Source: Arthrobacter citreus (GTDB lineage: Bacteria; Bacillota; Bacilli; Bacillales; Bacillaceae_G). From it: a stretch of DNA of 64,000 nucleotides. Under the pieces are notes generated by a model, which worked only from the letters and a program-made list of their open reading frames with translations, searched no databases and was not told where the DNA came from. The stretch is from positions 4,836,001-4,900,000 of the forward strand of contig CP053688.1 in the NCBI GenBank assembly GCA_013200995.1, written 5' to 3'. This document shows positions 16,921 through 26,507 of this stretch, piece after piece. Numbering within the stretch: position 1 is the stretch's first letter; every line of letters starts with the position of its first letter. The position numbers and the translations under genes are program-made.

Positions 16921-17440
16921 TTTAATAATACTTATTATTTTTGTATTAGGAATTTTGACAGGTTGGAGAAGAGGATTTGTTAGCAGCCTTGTTCGATTAC
17001 TAGGTTTTTTACTATCCTTATACTTAGCTTATCATTATTATGAGCAGACCGCTACTTCACTTAAAAAATTATTTCCAATGCACATAAATGGAAGTCAGGT
17101 CGTAAATGTGCAAGGATTTGCTTATGAAATTATTGCTTTTGCCCTGTTATTTATTGGGACAAGACTTGTAATCACATTTATTGGTTCATTAGTAAATGGA
17201 ATATTCCAGTTACCTGTCTTAAAGCAAATGAATGCTTTTTTAGGTGGTATTTTAGGCTTTATCGAAGTTTATTTATTTTCGATTTTAGCTTTATTTATAG
17301 CATTAATTGTTCCAATCGATACAGTTCATGATTTATTACACAAGTCCAATATCGCTTATTTTATGGTGCAACATACACCTTTTATATCAAATCAATTGAT
17401 GGAACTTTGGAATGGAATTTCAAGTTCTGAAATACTTTAA
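16913..17440 (+). CDS. cvpA: CvpA family membrane protein
   Basis: A protein of about 175 residues with four membrane helices, starting [20 protein letters not shown] as in CvpA. The family is named for colicin V production in Escherichia coli; its molecular role is not settled. The start could be ATG 16907 or 16913; I use 16913 from family similarity. Either way it overlaps the zapA stop codon, implying translational coupling. Confidence 0.88.
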   Translation: MIDLIILIIFVLGILTGWRRGFVSSLVRLLGFLLSLYLAYHYYEQTATSLKKLFPMHINGSQVVNVQGFAYEIIAFALLFIGTRLVITFIGSLVNGIFQLPVLKQMNAFLGGILGFIEVYLFSILALFIALIVPIDTVHDLLHKSNIAYFMVQHTPFISNQLMELWNGISSSEIL

Positions 17441-17476
17441 TGAGTTCAAATTCGTAAATTAAGTAGGTGACTTAAG

Positions 17477-19195
17477 ATGCATAAAAAGGAATTAATTAAA
17501 CTATTAGAACAAATTGCAACATATTTGGAGCTTAAAGGTGAGAATGCCTTTAAAATATCGGCATTTCGTAAAGCAGCTAATGCACTTGAAGCTGATGAAA
17601 GAAGTCTTGAACAAATCGATGACTTTACTGCAATTAAAGGGATTGGAAAAGGGACTTCTGCGGTAATTTTAGAGTATATTGAAACTGGTAAAAGTACGGT
17701 TTTAGAAGAACTGCAAGAATCTTTACCAAAAACCTTACTTCCTTTACTTCGATTACCTGGATTAGGTGGTAAAAAAGTAGCCAAGCTTTATCAAGAATTA
17801 CAAATTGAGAGCATGGAGCAGTTAAAAGAAGCATGTTTAAATGGTAAATTACAAGGATTAGCTGGTTTTGGTAAAAAAACAGAGAAAAATATTTTAGAGT
17901 CAATTGAGGAATTTGGTAAGCAGCCTGAGCGTTTGCCTTTGGCTGATGTATTACCAATTGCTGATAAAATTGAAGCTTATTTAGCAGGAATGAAAGATGT
18001 TGACAAATATTCTAGAGCAGGAAGCTTACGAAGAGTCCGTGAAACTGTTAAGGATTTAGATTTTATTATAGCTTCTAATAAACCGGAAAGTATTAAACAA
18101 CAATTACTTTCTATTCCGGAAATCATACGAGTAATTGCACAGGGGGATACAAAGGTTTCTCTAGTTTTAAAAGGTGCTGAATATGAAATTTCAGTTGACT
18201 TCCGTATTATTTGGCCAAAGGAGTTTGCGACTACATTACATCACTTTACTGGATCAAAGGATCATAATGTAGCAATGCGTCAATTAGCTAAAGAGCGTGA
18301 TGAAAAAATTAGTGAGTATGGTGTTGAGAATGTTAATACTGGTGAAGTTTTAACGTTTGATAATGAAGAAGACTTTTATGCTCACTTTAATTTGCCTTGT
18401 TTTCCGCCTGAGATTCGAGAGGATGGGAAAGAAGTTTCAACATTTACGAATGAATATCCATTAATTCGTTTAGAAGATATTAAGTCTGATTTACATATGC
18501 ATTCTACATGGAGTGACGGTGGCTATTCAATTGAAGAAATGGCAGATGTTTGCCGTGCAAAGGGCTATAAATATATTGTTATAACAGACCACTCTCAATA
18601 TTTAAAAGTCGCTAATGGTTTAACTCCTGAACGCTTATGGAAGCAAAAGGAAGAAATTCAGCGTGTTAATGCAAAATACTCTGATTTTACAATTCTACAT
18701 GGAGTAGAAATGGATATTTTGCCTGATGGTTCATTAGATTATGAGGATGATGTTTTGCGTTCACTAGATTTTGTTATTGCATCAATTCATTCGAGCTTTA
18801 GTCAAGATGAAGATACAATTATGATGCGTTTAAAAAATGCAATGAGAAATCCATATGTTAACATGATTGGACATCCGACAGGGAGAAAAATTGGTAGACG
18901 AGCTGGATACAAAGTAAATGCCGAGGAATTAATTTCAGTGGCAAAAGAAACTGGTACAATTTTAGAATTAAATGCGAATCCTAATCGACTAGATTTAAAT
19001 AAAGAAATGTTAATGATGGCCAGTGAAGCTGGTGTGTTGCTATCAATTAATACAGACGCACATAATATTGAAATGCTAGAGCATATGTCTGTAGGGGTAA
19101 GTGCGGCCAAGAAGGCTTGGTTAAAAAGAGAAAATATTGTAAATACATTTGAATTACACGAACTTTTAAGTTTAATTGAAAGGAAACGTAATTGA
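17477..19195 (+). CDS. polX: DNA polymerase X with PHP exonuclease domain
   Basis: A 572-residue repair polymerase. Residues 1-140 hold helix-hairpin-helix motifs ([36 protein letters not shown]). The nucleotidyltransferase palm shows [18 protein letters not shown] with the paired catalytic aspartates (about residues 193-195). The C-terminal PHP domain, from about residue 333, keeps the metal ligands [35 protein letters not shown] and NTDAH. It therefore should retain 3'-5' exonuclease activity. It fills short gaps in base-excision repair. The ribosome binding site AGGTGA precedes ATG 17477. Confidence 0.96.
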   Translation: MHKKELIKLLEQIATYLELKGENAFKISAFRKAANALEADERSLEQIDDFTAIKGIGKGTSAVILEYIETGKSTVLEELQESLPKTLLPLLRLPGLGGKKVAKLYQELQIESMEQLKEACLNGKLQGLAGFGKKTEKNILESIEEFGKQPERLPLADVLPIADKIEAYLAGMKDVDKYSRAGSLRRVRETVKDLDFIIASNKPESIKQQLLSIPEIIRVIAQGDTKVSLVLKGAEYEISVDFRIIWPKEFATTLHHFTGSKDHNVAMRQLAKERDEKISEYGVENVNTGEVLTFDNEEDFYAHFNLPCFPPEIREDGKEVSTFTNEYPLIRLEDIKSDLHMHSTWSDGGYSIEEMADVCRAKGYKYIVITDHSQYLKVANGLTPERLWKQKEEIQRVNAKYSDFTILHGVEMDILPDGSLDYEDDVLRSLDFVIASIHSSFSQDEDTIMMRLKNAMRNPYVNMIGHPTGRKIGRRAGYKVNAEELISVAKETGTILELNANPNRLDLNKEMLMMASEAGVLLSINTDAHNIEMLEHMSVGVSAAKKAWLKRENIVNTFELHELLSLIERKRN

Positions 19196-19214
19196 GTGTA
19201 AGGAGGTACGGGGT

Positions 19215-21569
19215 ATGAATCGTACGTTAAGAGTTTTAGAGTACGAAAAAATAAAAGAACAATTACTTAAACATGCTTCATCATCACTTGGTAAAGAACG
19301 AATTAAAAACCTTTTACCAAGTACGGATTATGATGAAGTTGTCGAACTACATGAATCAACTGACGAAGCAGTAAAAGTGATCCGTCTACGCGGAAATGTT
19401 CCACTTGGTGGATTAACTGATATAAGAATGCAAGTTAAAAGAGCGGATATTGGTGGAATGCTTTCACCTTCTGAGTTAATAGCGATTTCAGGTGTTACAT
19501 ATGCTGGACGCCAAATGATTCGTTTTATTGAAGGATTAATAGAAAGTGAAGTAGAGATTCCATACTTAGAATCATTAAGTGAGCAAATCATTCCTTTATT
19601 AGAACTAGATAAAAATATTAAAGCTGCTATTGGTGATAATGGTGAAGTTTTAGATGACGCTAGTGTGGCACTTCGAATGATTCGTGGACAAGTACGTACT
19701 GCTGAAGCGCGTATTCGTGAAAAATTAGAAAGTCTAACTAGAGGCTCAAATGCTCAGAAAATGTTATCTGATTCAATCGTAACAATCCGTAACGATCGAT
19801 TCGTTATTCCGGTAAAACAGGAATATAGACATGTATATGGCGGAATTGTTCACGATCAGTCTTCTTCTGGTCAAACATTATTTATTGAACCTCAAGCTAT
19901 TGTAACGTTAAACAATAGTTTACAAGAGGCTAAAGTAAAAGAAGAGCAAGAAATAGAGAAAATTTTAATGGCATTAACAGGTCAAGTGGCTGAAGCTTCA
20001 GAAGACTTATTGCAAAATGTTAAGATTTTAGCTGAAATGGATTTCTTATTTGCAAAAGCAAACTACTCTCATGCTATTAAAGCGAGTAAACCAATTTTAA
20101 ATAACGAGCGATATTTTAAATTGAAAAAAGCACGCCATCCGCTAATTCCAAGAGATGTTGTTGTCGCTAATGATATTGAATTAGGTAAAGAGTACACAAC
20201 AATTGTTATTACTGGTCCTAATACTGGTGGTAAGACAGTTACTTTAAAAACGATTGGTATTTGCGTTTTAATGGCACAATCGGGTCTACAAATTCCTGCA
20301 TTAGATGGTTCGGAAATCTGTGTGTTTGAACAAGTGTTTGCCGATATTGGTGATGAGCAGTCAATTGAACAAAGCTTAAGTACATTTTCTTCGCATATGG
20401 TTAATATTGTCGATATTTTAAAACATGTAAATCATAATAGTCTTGTATTATTTGATGAATTAGGAGCTGGAACTGATCCAGGTGAAGGCGCAGCATTAGC
20501 AATCTCAATTTTGGATGAAGTTAGCGATTATGGAGCAAGAGTTGTAGCAACTACACATTATCCTGAATTAAAAGCATATAGCTACAATCGAGAGCAAGTT
20601 ATGAATGCAAGTGTTGAGTTTGATGTTGAGACATTAAGTCCGACTTATCGATTATTAATTGGTGTGCCTGGTAGAAGTAATGCGTTTGAGATTTCTAGAA
20701 GACTAGGACTTTCAAATCGTGTTATCGAAAAAGCAAGAAATCATGTAAGCGAAGAAAGTAATGAAGTTGAAAATATGATCGCATCTTTAGAAACGAGTCG
20801 AAAAGGTGCAGAGACAGAATGGAAAGAAGCAGAAGACTTCCGTAAAGAATCTGAACGTATTTTCAAAGATTTACAAAAACAAATGATGGAATTCTATGAT
20901 CATCGTGATGAATTATATCGCGGAGCTCAAGAAGAAGCGAAAAAGCGTGTTAAAGTAGCACAGCAAGAAGCTGAGGATATTATTAAAGAGTTGAGAGAGC
21001 TTAAAAATAGCCAACTGTCTTCAATTAAAGATCATGAATTAATTGAGGCGAGGACTCGTTTAGAAGGGGCAATTCCTTATGCACCTAAGAAGGCGATTCC
21101 TCAAGCGGCTCCAAAGAAACAAAAGAAGCTTCGTGAAGGTGACGAAGTAAAAGTAATTAGCTTTAACCAAAAAGGGACATTGCTTGATAAAATTAGTGAA
21201 GGTGAATGGCAAGTTCAGCTCGGTATTATTAAGATGAAGGTTAAAGAAAGTGATATCGAATATATTAGTTCACCTAAAGAAGTAAAAGAACGAACGGTTA
21301 CTTCAGTAAAAGGTAAGGATTTTCATGTTAATCTTGAGCTTGATCTTAGAGGTGAAAGATATGAAGATGCGTTAATTCGTGTTGAAAAATATATTGACGA
21401 TGCTTTGTTGGCTGGTTATCCACGAATTAATATCATTCATGGAAAGGGCACAGGTGCTCTAAGACAAGGCGTACAAGAATACTTAAAAAAACACAGAGCT
21501 GTTAAAACTTATCGATATGGTGCAGCCTCAGAAGGCGGAATCGGTGTTACAGTAGTGGATTTAAAATAA
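19215..21569 (+). CDS. mutS2: Endonuclease MutS2
   Basis: A 784-residue MutS-like ATPase that lacks the mismatch-binding domain of MutS. After the core helices, Walker A is GPNTGGKTV (about residue 331), Walker [17 protein letters not shown], and the signature helix [12 protein letters not shown] long coiled coil follows, then a KOW-like segment. The C-terminal Smr nuclease domain has [15 protein letters not shown] and [12 protein letters not shown]. subtilis MutS2 is 785 residues and acts on stalled or collided ribosomes and in recombination control. The start is ATG 19215 after AAGGAGG; an in-frame start further upstream would overlap polX. Confidence 0.96.
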   Translation: MNRTLRVLEYEKIKEQLLKHASSSLGKERIKNLLPSTDYDEVVELHESTDEAVKVIRLRGNVPLGGLTDIRMQVKRADIGGMLSPSELIAISGVTYAGRQMIRFIEGLIESEVEIPYLESLSEQIIPLLELDKNIKAAIGDNGEVLDDASVALRMIRGQVRTAEARIREKLESLTRGSNAQKMLSDSIVTIRNDRFVIPVKQEYRHVYGGIVHDQSSSGQTLFIEPQAIVTLNNSLQEAKVKEEQEIEKILMALTGQVAEASEDLLQNVKILAEMDFLFAKANYSHAIKASKPILNNERYFKLKKARHPLIPRDVVVANDIELGKEYTTIVITGPNTGGKTVTLKTIGICVLMAQSGLQIPALDGSEICVFEQVFADIGDEQSIEQSLSTFSSHMVNIVDILKHVNHNSLVLFDELGAGTDPGEGAALAISILDEVSDYGARVVATTHYPELKAYSYNREQVMNASVEFDVETLSPTYRLLIGVPGRSNAFEISRRLGLSNRVIEKARNHVSEESNEVENMIASLETSRKGAETEWKEAEDFRKESERIFKDLQKQMMEFYDHRDELYRGAQEEAKKRVKVAQQEAEDIIKELRELKNSQLSSIKDHELIEARTRLEGAIPYAPKKAIPQAAPKKQKKLREGDEVKVISFNQKGTLLDKISEGEWQVQLGIIKMKVKESDIEYISSPKEVKERTVTSVKGKDFHVNLELDLRGERYEDALIRVEKYIDDALLAGYPRINIIHGKGTGALRQGVQEYLKKHRAVKTYRYGAASEGGIGVTVVDLK

Positions 21570-21587
21570 GGTAGTAGGGGTTCAATG

Positions 21588-21671
21588 ATGGAAAAGTTGG
21601 CAAAAATATTATTTGCAGTTTGTGCAGTATTTTTAGTTTGGGGAATTTTATACGTGACGGTTATTAAATAA
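21588..21671 (+). CDS. Small single-helix membrane peptide
   Basis: A 27-codon frame, MEKLAKILFAVCAVFLVWGI..., ends in YVTVIK. It has one hydrophobic helix and basic residues at both ends. It begins 18 bp after mutS2 (ATG 21585 or 21588), with GTAGGGG 4-7 nt upstream. Spacing, start context and the regular amphiphilic pattern support a real gene. No family is assigned. Confidence 0.5.
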   Translation: MEKLAKILFAVCAVFLVWGILYVTVIK

Positions 21672-21789
21672 AATAATGGAGGCTAGCATCATTATCGTAA
21701 TTCTGTTATTTATGTAGGTAAAACCACATAATAATGAATTGAGAAAATAATTGAGTTAGTCTCTTTTTTAATTAGAAAGGTGAATTGGT

Positions 21790-22656
21790 TTGAAGAAAAT
21801 CATCTTAGCGGTAGTCATCTTTGTTATTGTCTTTGTTGGATTTAATGGTTTTCCTCATAAACACAAAAAGAAGGTAATTGTAAATAAAAATATTATTGTG
21901 CAAAGAGATGTTCGCTATACAAATCCTGCTCAGGTTCCACAAACTTTTGATTTATATCGCTCTAAAAACGCTCATGGTCCAGCACCGACGTTAATATTTG
22001 TACATGGAGGTTCTTGGAGATATGGTAGTAAAGAGTTAAACAAAAGATGGCAAACGATTTTTAATGAAATTGTGAATGACGGATATACCGCAATTAGTAT
22101 AAACTATACACTTTATTCTAAAGAAAATTATTCGTATAATTTTCCTGTTAATGATGTGAAAACAGCGATTAATTTTATTTACGATAATTCTACTGAATTA
22201 GGAATTAATCGAAATCAAATTGGTTTAGCAGGTGCTTCTGCTGGTGGTCATTTAGCCTTATTAACTGGTCTTCAACCTGATATACAAAGTAAAATTAAAT
22301 ACATGATCGCTTGGTATCCTATTTCGGACTTAACGACTATGAATCAATCTCCTACTTCAAGAAGTTCGGAAATTGTAGATAAATATATGAATAGTACCGT
22401 CGATCAAATGACTGCTGAATATAATCGGATGAGTCCTATACAATATGTAGCAAAGACAAAAGTTCCAATCTTTATCGTACATGGTACAGGGGATAAGCTT
22501 GTTCCATTTAGTCAATCTAAACGATTTGCTAAGAAAAATCCGAAAATGGTTACGTTGATTCCTCTAAAGAATGGAAATCATGGATTTACAAATCTATCGA
22601 TACAAAAGTCTACGAATGATACGATTAACTATTTAAAGGCGAGACTAAAAAAGTAA
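21790..22656 (+). CDS. Alpha/beta hydrolase, secreted or membrane-anchored esterase
   Basis: A 288-residue esterase of the BD-FAE/HSL-like group. It has an N-terminal hydrophobic anchor (IILAVVIFVIVFVGF), the oxyanion motif HGGSW (about residue 72), nucleophile elbow GASAGGH, and a C-terminal acid-histidine pair in HGTGDKLVP and NGNHGF. The active site should lie outside the membrane. The substrate is unknown; relatives cleave short acyl or carbohydrate esters. The start is TTG 21790 after AAAGGTGA. It is followed 9 bp later by an acetyltransferase gene, apparently in one operon. Confidence 0.85.
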   Translation: MKKIILAVVIFVIVFVGFNGFPHKHKKKVIVNKNIIVQRDVRYTNPAQVPQTFDLYRSKNAHGPAPTLIFVHGGSWRYGSKELNKRWQTIFNEIVNDGYTAISINYTLYSKENYSYNFPVNDVKTAINFIYDNSTELGINRNQIGLAGASAGGHLALLTGLQPDIQSKIKYMIAWYPISDLTTMNQSPTSRSSEIVDKYMNSTVDQMTAEYNRMSPIQYVAKTKVPIFIVHGTGDKLVPFSQSKRFAKKNPKMVTLIPLKNGNHGFTNLSIQKSTNDTINYLKARLKK

Positions 22657-22665
22657 GGTGATTCA

Positions 22666-23133
22666 ATGAGTCATATTAATAAAATTCAATTTCTTACAAA
22701 AGAGCATTGGAGTCTATTGTTACTTGCTGATCCATCGAAAGAAATGGTAGATAAGTATATTCAAAAGAGTCATATTTATGAAATAGTAGATCGTCATTTG
22801 CTCGTTGGTATAATCGTATTAATGGAAATTTCCAACGAAGAGATTGAAATTAAAAATATTGCAATTGATCCAGCCTTTCAAGGTAATGGTTATGGTAAAA
22901 GTTTAATTCGCTTTGGTATCCGTGAATCTAAAAAACTTGGCTATTCTAAAATTTCGATATGTACAGGTAATTCAAGTACACATCAATTAGCGTTATATAA
23001 AAATTGTGGCTTTCGAATAAGTACCATTTCCCGTGATTTCTTTATTCAAAATTATGAAGAAGAAATTTGGGAAAATGGAATTCAGTGTAAAGATTTAATA
23101 AAGCTTGAACAATTAATAGAAAAAAAAAAGTAG
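22666..23133 (+). CDS. yvbK: YvbK-like GNAT acetyltransferase
   Basis: A 155-residue GNAT enzyme similar to B. subtilis YvbK. Features are LLLLADPSKEMVDKYI at the N-terminus, IKNIAIDPAFQGNGYGKSLI carrying the Q-x-x-G-x-G/A acetyl-CoA loop, CTGNSSTHQLALYKNCGFR, and the family-typical RDFFIQNY with EEIWENGIQCKDLI. AAGGTG lies 7 nt before ATG 22666, which follows the esterase stop by 9 bp. The acceptor is unknown. Confidence 0.85.
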   Translation: MSHINKIQFLTKEHWSLLLLADPSKEMVDKYIQKSHIYEIVDRHLLVGIIVLMEISNEEIEIKNIAIDPAFQGNGYGKSLIRFGIRESKKLGYSKISICTGNSSTHQLALYKNCGFRISTISRDFFIQNYEEEIWENGIQCKDLIKLEQLIEKKK

Positions 23134-23164
23134 GGTGTCCCAAAAGGGCATCCTACTTTTTATA
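23126..23164 (+). terminator. Terminator after yvbK
   Basis: AAAAGTAGGGTGTCCC (23126-23141) pairs with GGGCATCCTACTTTT (23146-23160), with one bulge and one G-T pair, then T. The left arm begins within the final lysine codons. Confidence 0.85.
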
Positions 23165-23210
23165 TTTATAGGAAGTATTTAAAGAAGAGTAGTTGAAATA
23201 ACAGTCGAAG

Positions 23211-23400
23211 TGCAAATGAGATGGTTGAACATGCAAATAAAACTGTGAAATGTGCAAATAAGAAATCCGAAACTGCAAATAAAGTACGAACTGCAAATAA
23301 AAATAGAGAATCTGCAAATAAAATCAGTAAAAGTGCAATTAAATTTCCTAGAATGCCAAATTAGATAGGGAATTACCTATACCGGTTAAGGTATTTCGCC
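23211..23400. repeat. Intergenic array, 21-bp period (TGCAAATAAA type) with tail
   Basis: TGCAAAT or a close variant begins at 23211, 23232, 23253, 23274, 23292, 23313, 23334 and 23354, giving steps of 21, 21, 21, 18, 21, 21 and 20 bp. Many units continue TGCAAATAAA and carry GAA about 15 bp in. A tail AATTACCTATACCGGTTA (23371-23388) follows and recurs after the array at 37064. The rest of this 500-bp convergent gap, to about 23580, contains no gene I can support. It shows loose similarity to 37208-37330. Confidence 0.72.
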
Positions 23401-23579
23401 TAAATTATTGTTCAAAGGTAGATGCACAGAAATGGAAAATTAATAAATATGCTCTAATACCATTTAAATAGCCTAAAAAAGTGAAGAAATCTACTAAATA
23501 TCTATAAATGGAGAGCATAGTATCAACTCTAATTGAAAAAAGTTACCAGGATACCGCCATTTTGCTTTTCTTAAATATA

Positions 23580-23632
23580 AAAAAGGGACCGTCTATTTGT
23601 CTGTAATGCTGACTAATAGTACGGCCTCGTTT
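23580..23632 (-). terminator. Weak terminator of the minus-strand hypothetical gene
   Basis: On the minus strand, GGCCGTACTATT and AAATAGACGGTCC can form an imperfect long stem, followed by CCTTTTTT. Confidence 0.45.
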
Positions 23633-23633
23633 T

Positions 23634-24074
23634 TCAATCATTAAACGGTTTAACATACATAACGTAAGTATTTCGGTCTTGATCGACTTCGTTTGATGTT
23701 TGCTCATAAATTTGTTGATTGATTGTAATATAGGTTGATTGAAGCCAAGTTAGTAAATCTAACTCATCTCCGCTTTCATAGAAATGAATTTCCTCAAAAG
23801 AATCAACATCTCTAATTTCAATTCCTAATGGTCTATTTAAATGATAATAAGGAGTATTTTCTAATTCGGATTCAACTACTTCAATTACATAACGATCTTC
23901 TTCAATATAAGAGCCTTTGTTCTCATAAACGAAACCATTTAAAATAAAATAGTCGCAGTATCTTCTAGTAAAGATTTGGACCTTTGATAAAAATGGAAAA
24001 TGGTAAATTGGACGCGTAAATTCGCCGTCCAGTAATCGGTATTCAAGAACAAAAATGTTATCGGTATTAAACAT
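23634..24074 (-). CDS. Hypothetical protein
   Basis: A 146-residue soluble protein with no family I recognise. It is rich in aromatic residues (FVLEYRLLDGEFTRPIYHF, FTRRYCDYFILNGFVYEN) and strongly acidic near the end, with no signal peptide or membrane segment. I chose ATG 24074 because AAAGGAG lies 8 nt upstream; the longer frame to 24119 lacks this. It is monocistronic. Confidence 0.65.
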   Translation of the reverse strand: MFNTDNIFVLEYRLLDGEFTRPIYHFPFLSKVQIFTRRYCDYFILNGFVYENKGSYIEEDRYVIEVVESELENTPYYHLNRPLGIEIRDVDSFEEIHFYESGDELDLLTWLQSTYITINQQIYEQTSNEVDQDRNTYVMYVKPFND

Positions 24075-24294
24075 TGTACGGACTCCTTTATTAATTGTAT
24101 ATCTATTAGTATATAACAAAGATTGGGTTAGAAATGTATGTATTTATTTCATTAAGAATAGAATAAGACAGCTTTACTTATGAATATATTTAATTTGTTT
24201 CTCATTTTTCACCGTAAACTAGTTTTTATATACAGTTGGACTGAGTGTAGTTTAGTATAGAGTAGACTAATTTAATTCTGGAAAGGAGATCCAA

Positions 24295-24651
24295 ATGTCA
24301 AAAACATCATTATTAATGAAAAAAGTTAGTATCGCTTTAACGAGTGGATTAGCAGTAGGTGCACTAGCTGGTTGTAGTTCTCAAAGTGCGGATCGACCAG
24401 AAAAACCGAAAAATGACGATTGTCGTGATTGGGATTTTGATGATGACGAAGGTGTTTGGGTTTGTGATGACAGTTCTAGTCATTACTACCATAGTTATTA
24501 TCACGGAGGAATATTTTATCCAACAAGAACTGCGTTACATGGAAGTAAATCTTATAAGAGCTATAAATCTTCTAGTAGCTTTTCAGGACATACTTCGTCT
24601 TCCTCGAAGAGCGGGTTTGGTAAGGGTTCATCTGGGGGATTTGGTGGTTAA
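24295..24651 (+). CDS. YgiB/DUF1190-like lipoprotein with Gly-Ser tail
   Basis: A 118-residue protein with a signal peptide and lipobox (VGALAGC, cysteine at about residue 27), then an acidic segment with two cysteines (NDDCRDWDFDDDEGVWVCDD). A Tyr/His-rich stretch follows, and a Ser/Lys/Gly tail ending GFGKGSSGGFGG. This layout recalls the DUF1190 proteins (E. coli YgiB, YjfM), whose genes are paired with ATP-grasp ligases. The ATP-grasp gene starts three bases after this stop codon. I infer that the glycine-rich tail could be a substrate or partner of that ligase. Ribosome binding site AAAGGAGAT, start ATG 24295. Confidence 0.72.
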   Translation: MSKTSLLMKKVSIALTSGLAVGALAGCSSQSADRPEKPKNDDCRDWDFDDDEGVWVCDDSSSHYYHSYYHGGIFYPTRTALHGSKSYKSYKSSSSFSGHTSSSSKSGFGKGSSGGFGG

Positions 24652-24653
24652 TA

Positions 24654-25898
24654 ATGGAAAATGTCAATTTACATGATTATCAGCAAAAGCGAAAAGAAGT
24701 ATATAAAAGATTACCAGACTTTTGGGCAGATTTACAAGATTCATATTATGCTTTATTAGATTATTATCCTTTTACAAAAAGTGAAGTCGATGAAATTCAT
24801 TCAATTACTGAGCAAATTGGAAAAATTTATGATAAGACGGCTCGTTTAATGAGACAACTTCCAGATGATATTTTTTATATGCTTGGTTATTCAAAGGAAA
24901 TTCTTCCGTTTTTACGTCATAAAACGATTGAAAGTGAAGGAATCATAAGAAGAATTGATCTTACCCTCACAAAGGATGGTTGGAAACATTATGAATGTAA
25001 TAGTGACACGCCAACTTTTATTATGGAAACACATCATGTTAATGGCTATATTACAGATTACTTCAATGTGAAAAATCCTAATGTTGAAAGTGAAATGAAA
25101 TTATCTAGTGCCATAAATCACGTCATAAACAAAAGTATTAAAGGTTTAGATGAACCGATGATTGTTTTTACGGCTCACGGAGACCATGAGGAAGACTGGA
25201 AGACAGTTAAGTATATTCAATCTCTATACAAAGGTAAGAGTCAATTGATTTCACTAGAAGACTTACAAATTATTGAAAATGATGGACTATATACACCTAA
25301 AGGGGAAAGAATACATATTCTTTACCGACAAACCTATCCAATTGAACATCTAGAGCTTGATCAATCTTCAGATGGGACAAAAATTGGGTTGGCATTATTA
25401 CAGCTTGTAATAGATGGGAAATTAATTATGTTCAATCCTATCTCTTCGTTTTTATTACAGTCTAAAGCTGTTCAAGCATTGATTTGGAACTTACATATAG
25501 AACAATCAGATGTTTTTACAGTGGAAGAACATGAAGTCATTAGCAATTATTTTTTACCAACTTTTTTAGAGCCAGATTATTTTATCGAACATAAACTTCC
25601 ATATATTGAGAAACCTGCATTTGGACGTGAGGGAGATTCAATTAAGATTTATGATGGTGAACATAGTCAGCAAAGTAATCAGAATAACTACTCTAATCAA
25701 GTGATGGTCTACCAACAATACTCGCCTTTACCTAAGCGTAAGGTTATGACTCCTGACGGGATGTTAGATTTACATGTATTAGTAGGTAGTTTTTTAATTA
25801 AGGAAGAATATGGTGCAATCGGCGTGCGTGCTGGAAATATCATTACTGGAAACGAAAGTTGTTTTTTGCCTGTAGGGCTTGTTGAAGAAGAAATTTAA
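24654..25898 (+). CDS. ATP-grasp ligase, glutathionylspermidine-synthase-like (YgiC/YjfC)
   Basis: A 414-residue protein resembling the synthetase half of glutathionylspermidine synthase. That family forms an amide bond on a C-terminal carboxylate using ATP. Supporting segments are WKHYECNSDTPTFIMETH (nucleotide and substrate loop), IHILYRQTYPIEHL, FNPISSFLLQSKAVQALIW, the ATP-grasp KPAFGREGDSI, and the end piece GAIGVRAGNIITG. No amidase domain is present. It lies between a DUF1190-like lipoprotein gene and a DUF350 gene, the same association as in E. coli ygiBC and yjfC-L-M. The actual substrate is not known to me. Confidence 0.82.
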   Translation: MENVNLHDYQQKRKEVYKRLPDFWADLQDSYYALLDYYPFTKSEVDEIHSITEQIGKIYDKTARLMRQLPDDIFYMLGYSKEILPFLRHKTIESEGIIRRIDLTLTKDGWKHYECNSDTPTFIMETHHVNGYITDYFNVKNPNVESEMKLSSAINHVINKSIKGLDEPMIVFTAHGDHEEDWKTVKYIQSLYKGKSQLISLEDLQIIENDGLYTPKGERIHILYRQTYPIEHLELDQSSDGTKIGLALLQLVIDGKLIMFNPISSFLLQSKAVQALIWNLHIEQSDVFTVEEHEVISNYFLPTFLEPDYFIEHKLPYIEKPAFGREGDSIKIYDGEHSQQSNQNNYSNQVMVYQQYSPLPKRKVMTPDGMLDLHVLVGSFLIKEEYGAIGVRAGNIITGNESCFLPVGLVEEEI

Positions 25899-25919
25899 AT
25901 AAAGGGGATGAGATATTAA

Positions 25920-26321
25920 ATGGATAGTATTGTTAGTACATTGCAATATTTAGGATCAGGACTTATTCTTTTATTTATTGGATTTTTAGCGTTTACTTTT
26001 ACAACTAAGATGAGTGAGCAAAAATTAATATTAGATGATGGCAATATAGCCGTCGCATTAAAATTAGCAGGTAAATTAGTCGGATTAGCAATCGTCATTA
26101 TGTCTGCAGCAAAATACTCAGTTAACTATGGTGACTTTATTATATGGAGCCTAGTTGGCATTATAGCTCAAATGGTTACATATTGGATTGCTGAATTTGT
26201 ATTATTTCCGAAAATATCGTTTGCTAAAAAAGTTGAAGAGGGTAATGTTGCCGTTGCAGCATTATTATTTACTTTAAGTGTAACGGTAGGATTACTTATA
26301 TCAGGTAGTATTTCATATTGA
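25920..26321 (+). CDS. yshE: DUF350 family membrane protein
   Basis: A 133-residue protein with four membrane helices (LGSGLILLFIGFLAFTF, VALKLAGKLVGLAIVIMSA, IIWSLVGIIAQMVTYWIAEF, VAALLFTLSVTVGLLISG). LKLAGKLVG and the repeated N-V/I-A-V-A segments mark DUF350, as in B. subtilis YshE, which occupies the same place between mutSB and lcfA. Here it is the third gene of the lipoprotein/ATP-grasp module. GGGGATGAG precedes ATG 25920 and a terminator follows. Confidence 0.88.
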   Translation: MDSIVSTLQYLGSGLILLFIGFLAFTFTTKMSEQKLILDDGNIAVALKLAGKLVGLAIVIMSAAKYSVNYGDFIIWSLVGIIAQMVTYWIAEFVLFPKISFAKKVEEGNVAVAALLFTLSVTVGLLISGSISY

Positions 26322-26330
26322 TGACATGAA

Positions 26331-26360
26331 AGAGAATGCTAGATTGGCATTCTCTTTTTT
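26331..26360 (+). terminator. Terminator after the DUF350 module
   Basis: AGAGAATGC (26331-26339) pairs with GCATTCTCT (26347-26355), followed by T6. Confidence 0.88.
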
Positions 26361-26507
26361 AAATTAGTCTAGCTAGAAACACTAACAAAGAAATTTAACT
26401 TTTATTAAATTTCTTTTAACGGTATGCTTATCTTATAAGCGATTTAAAAAATATTATGATAATAAGTTTAAGTGTACTTTACTTTCACTTTAGAAGGAGG
26501 AAAAGCG

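Noticed and set aside
23211..23360. CRISPR array
   Set aside because: Repeats are only about 7-10 bp, with no constant 24-40-bp repeat, no equal spacers of CRISPR size and no cas genes nearby.
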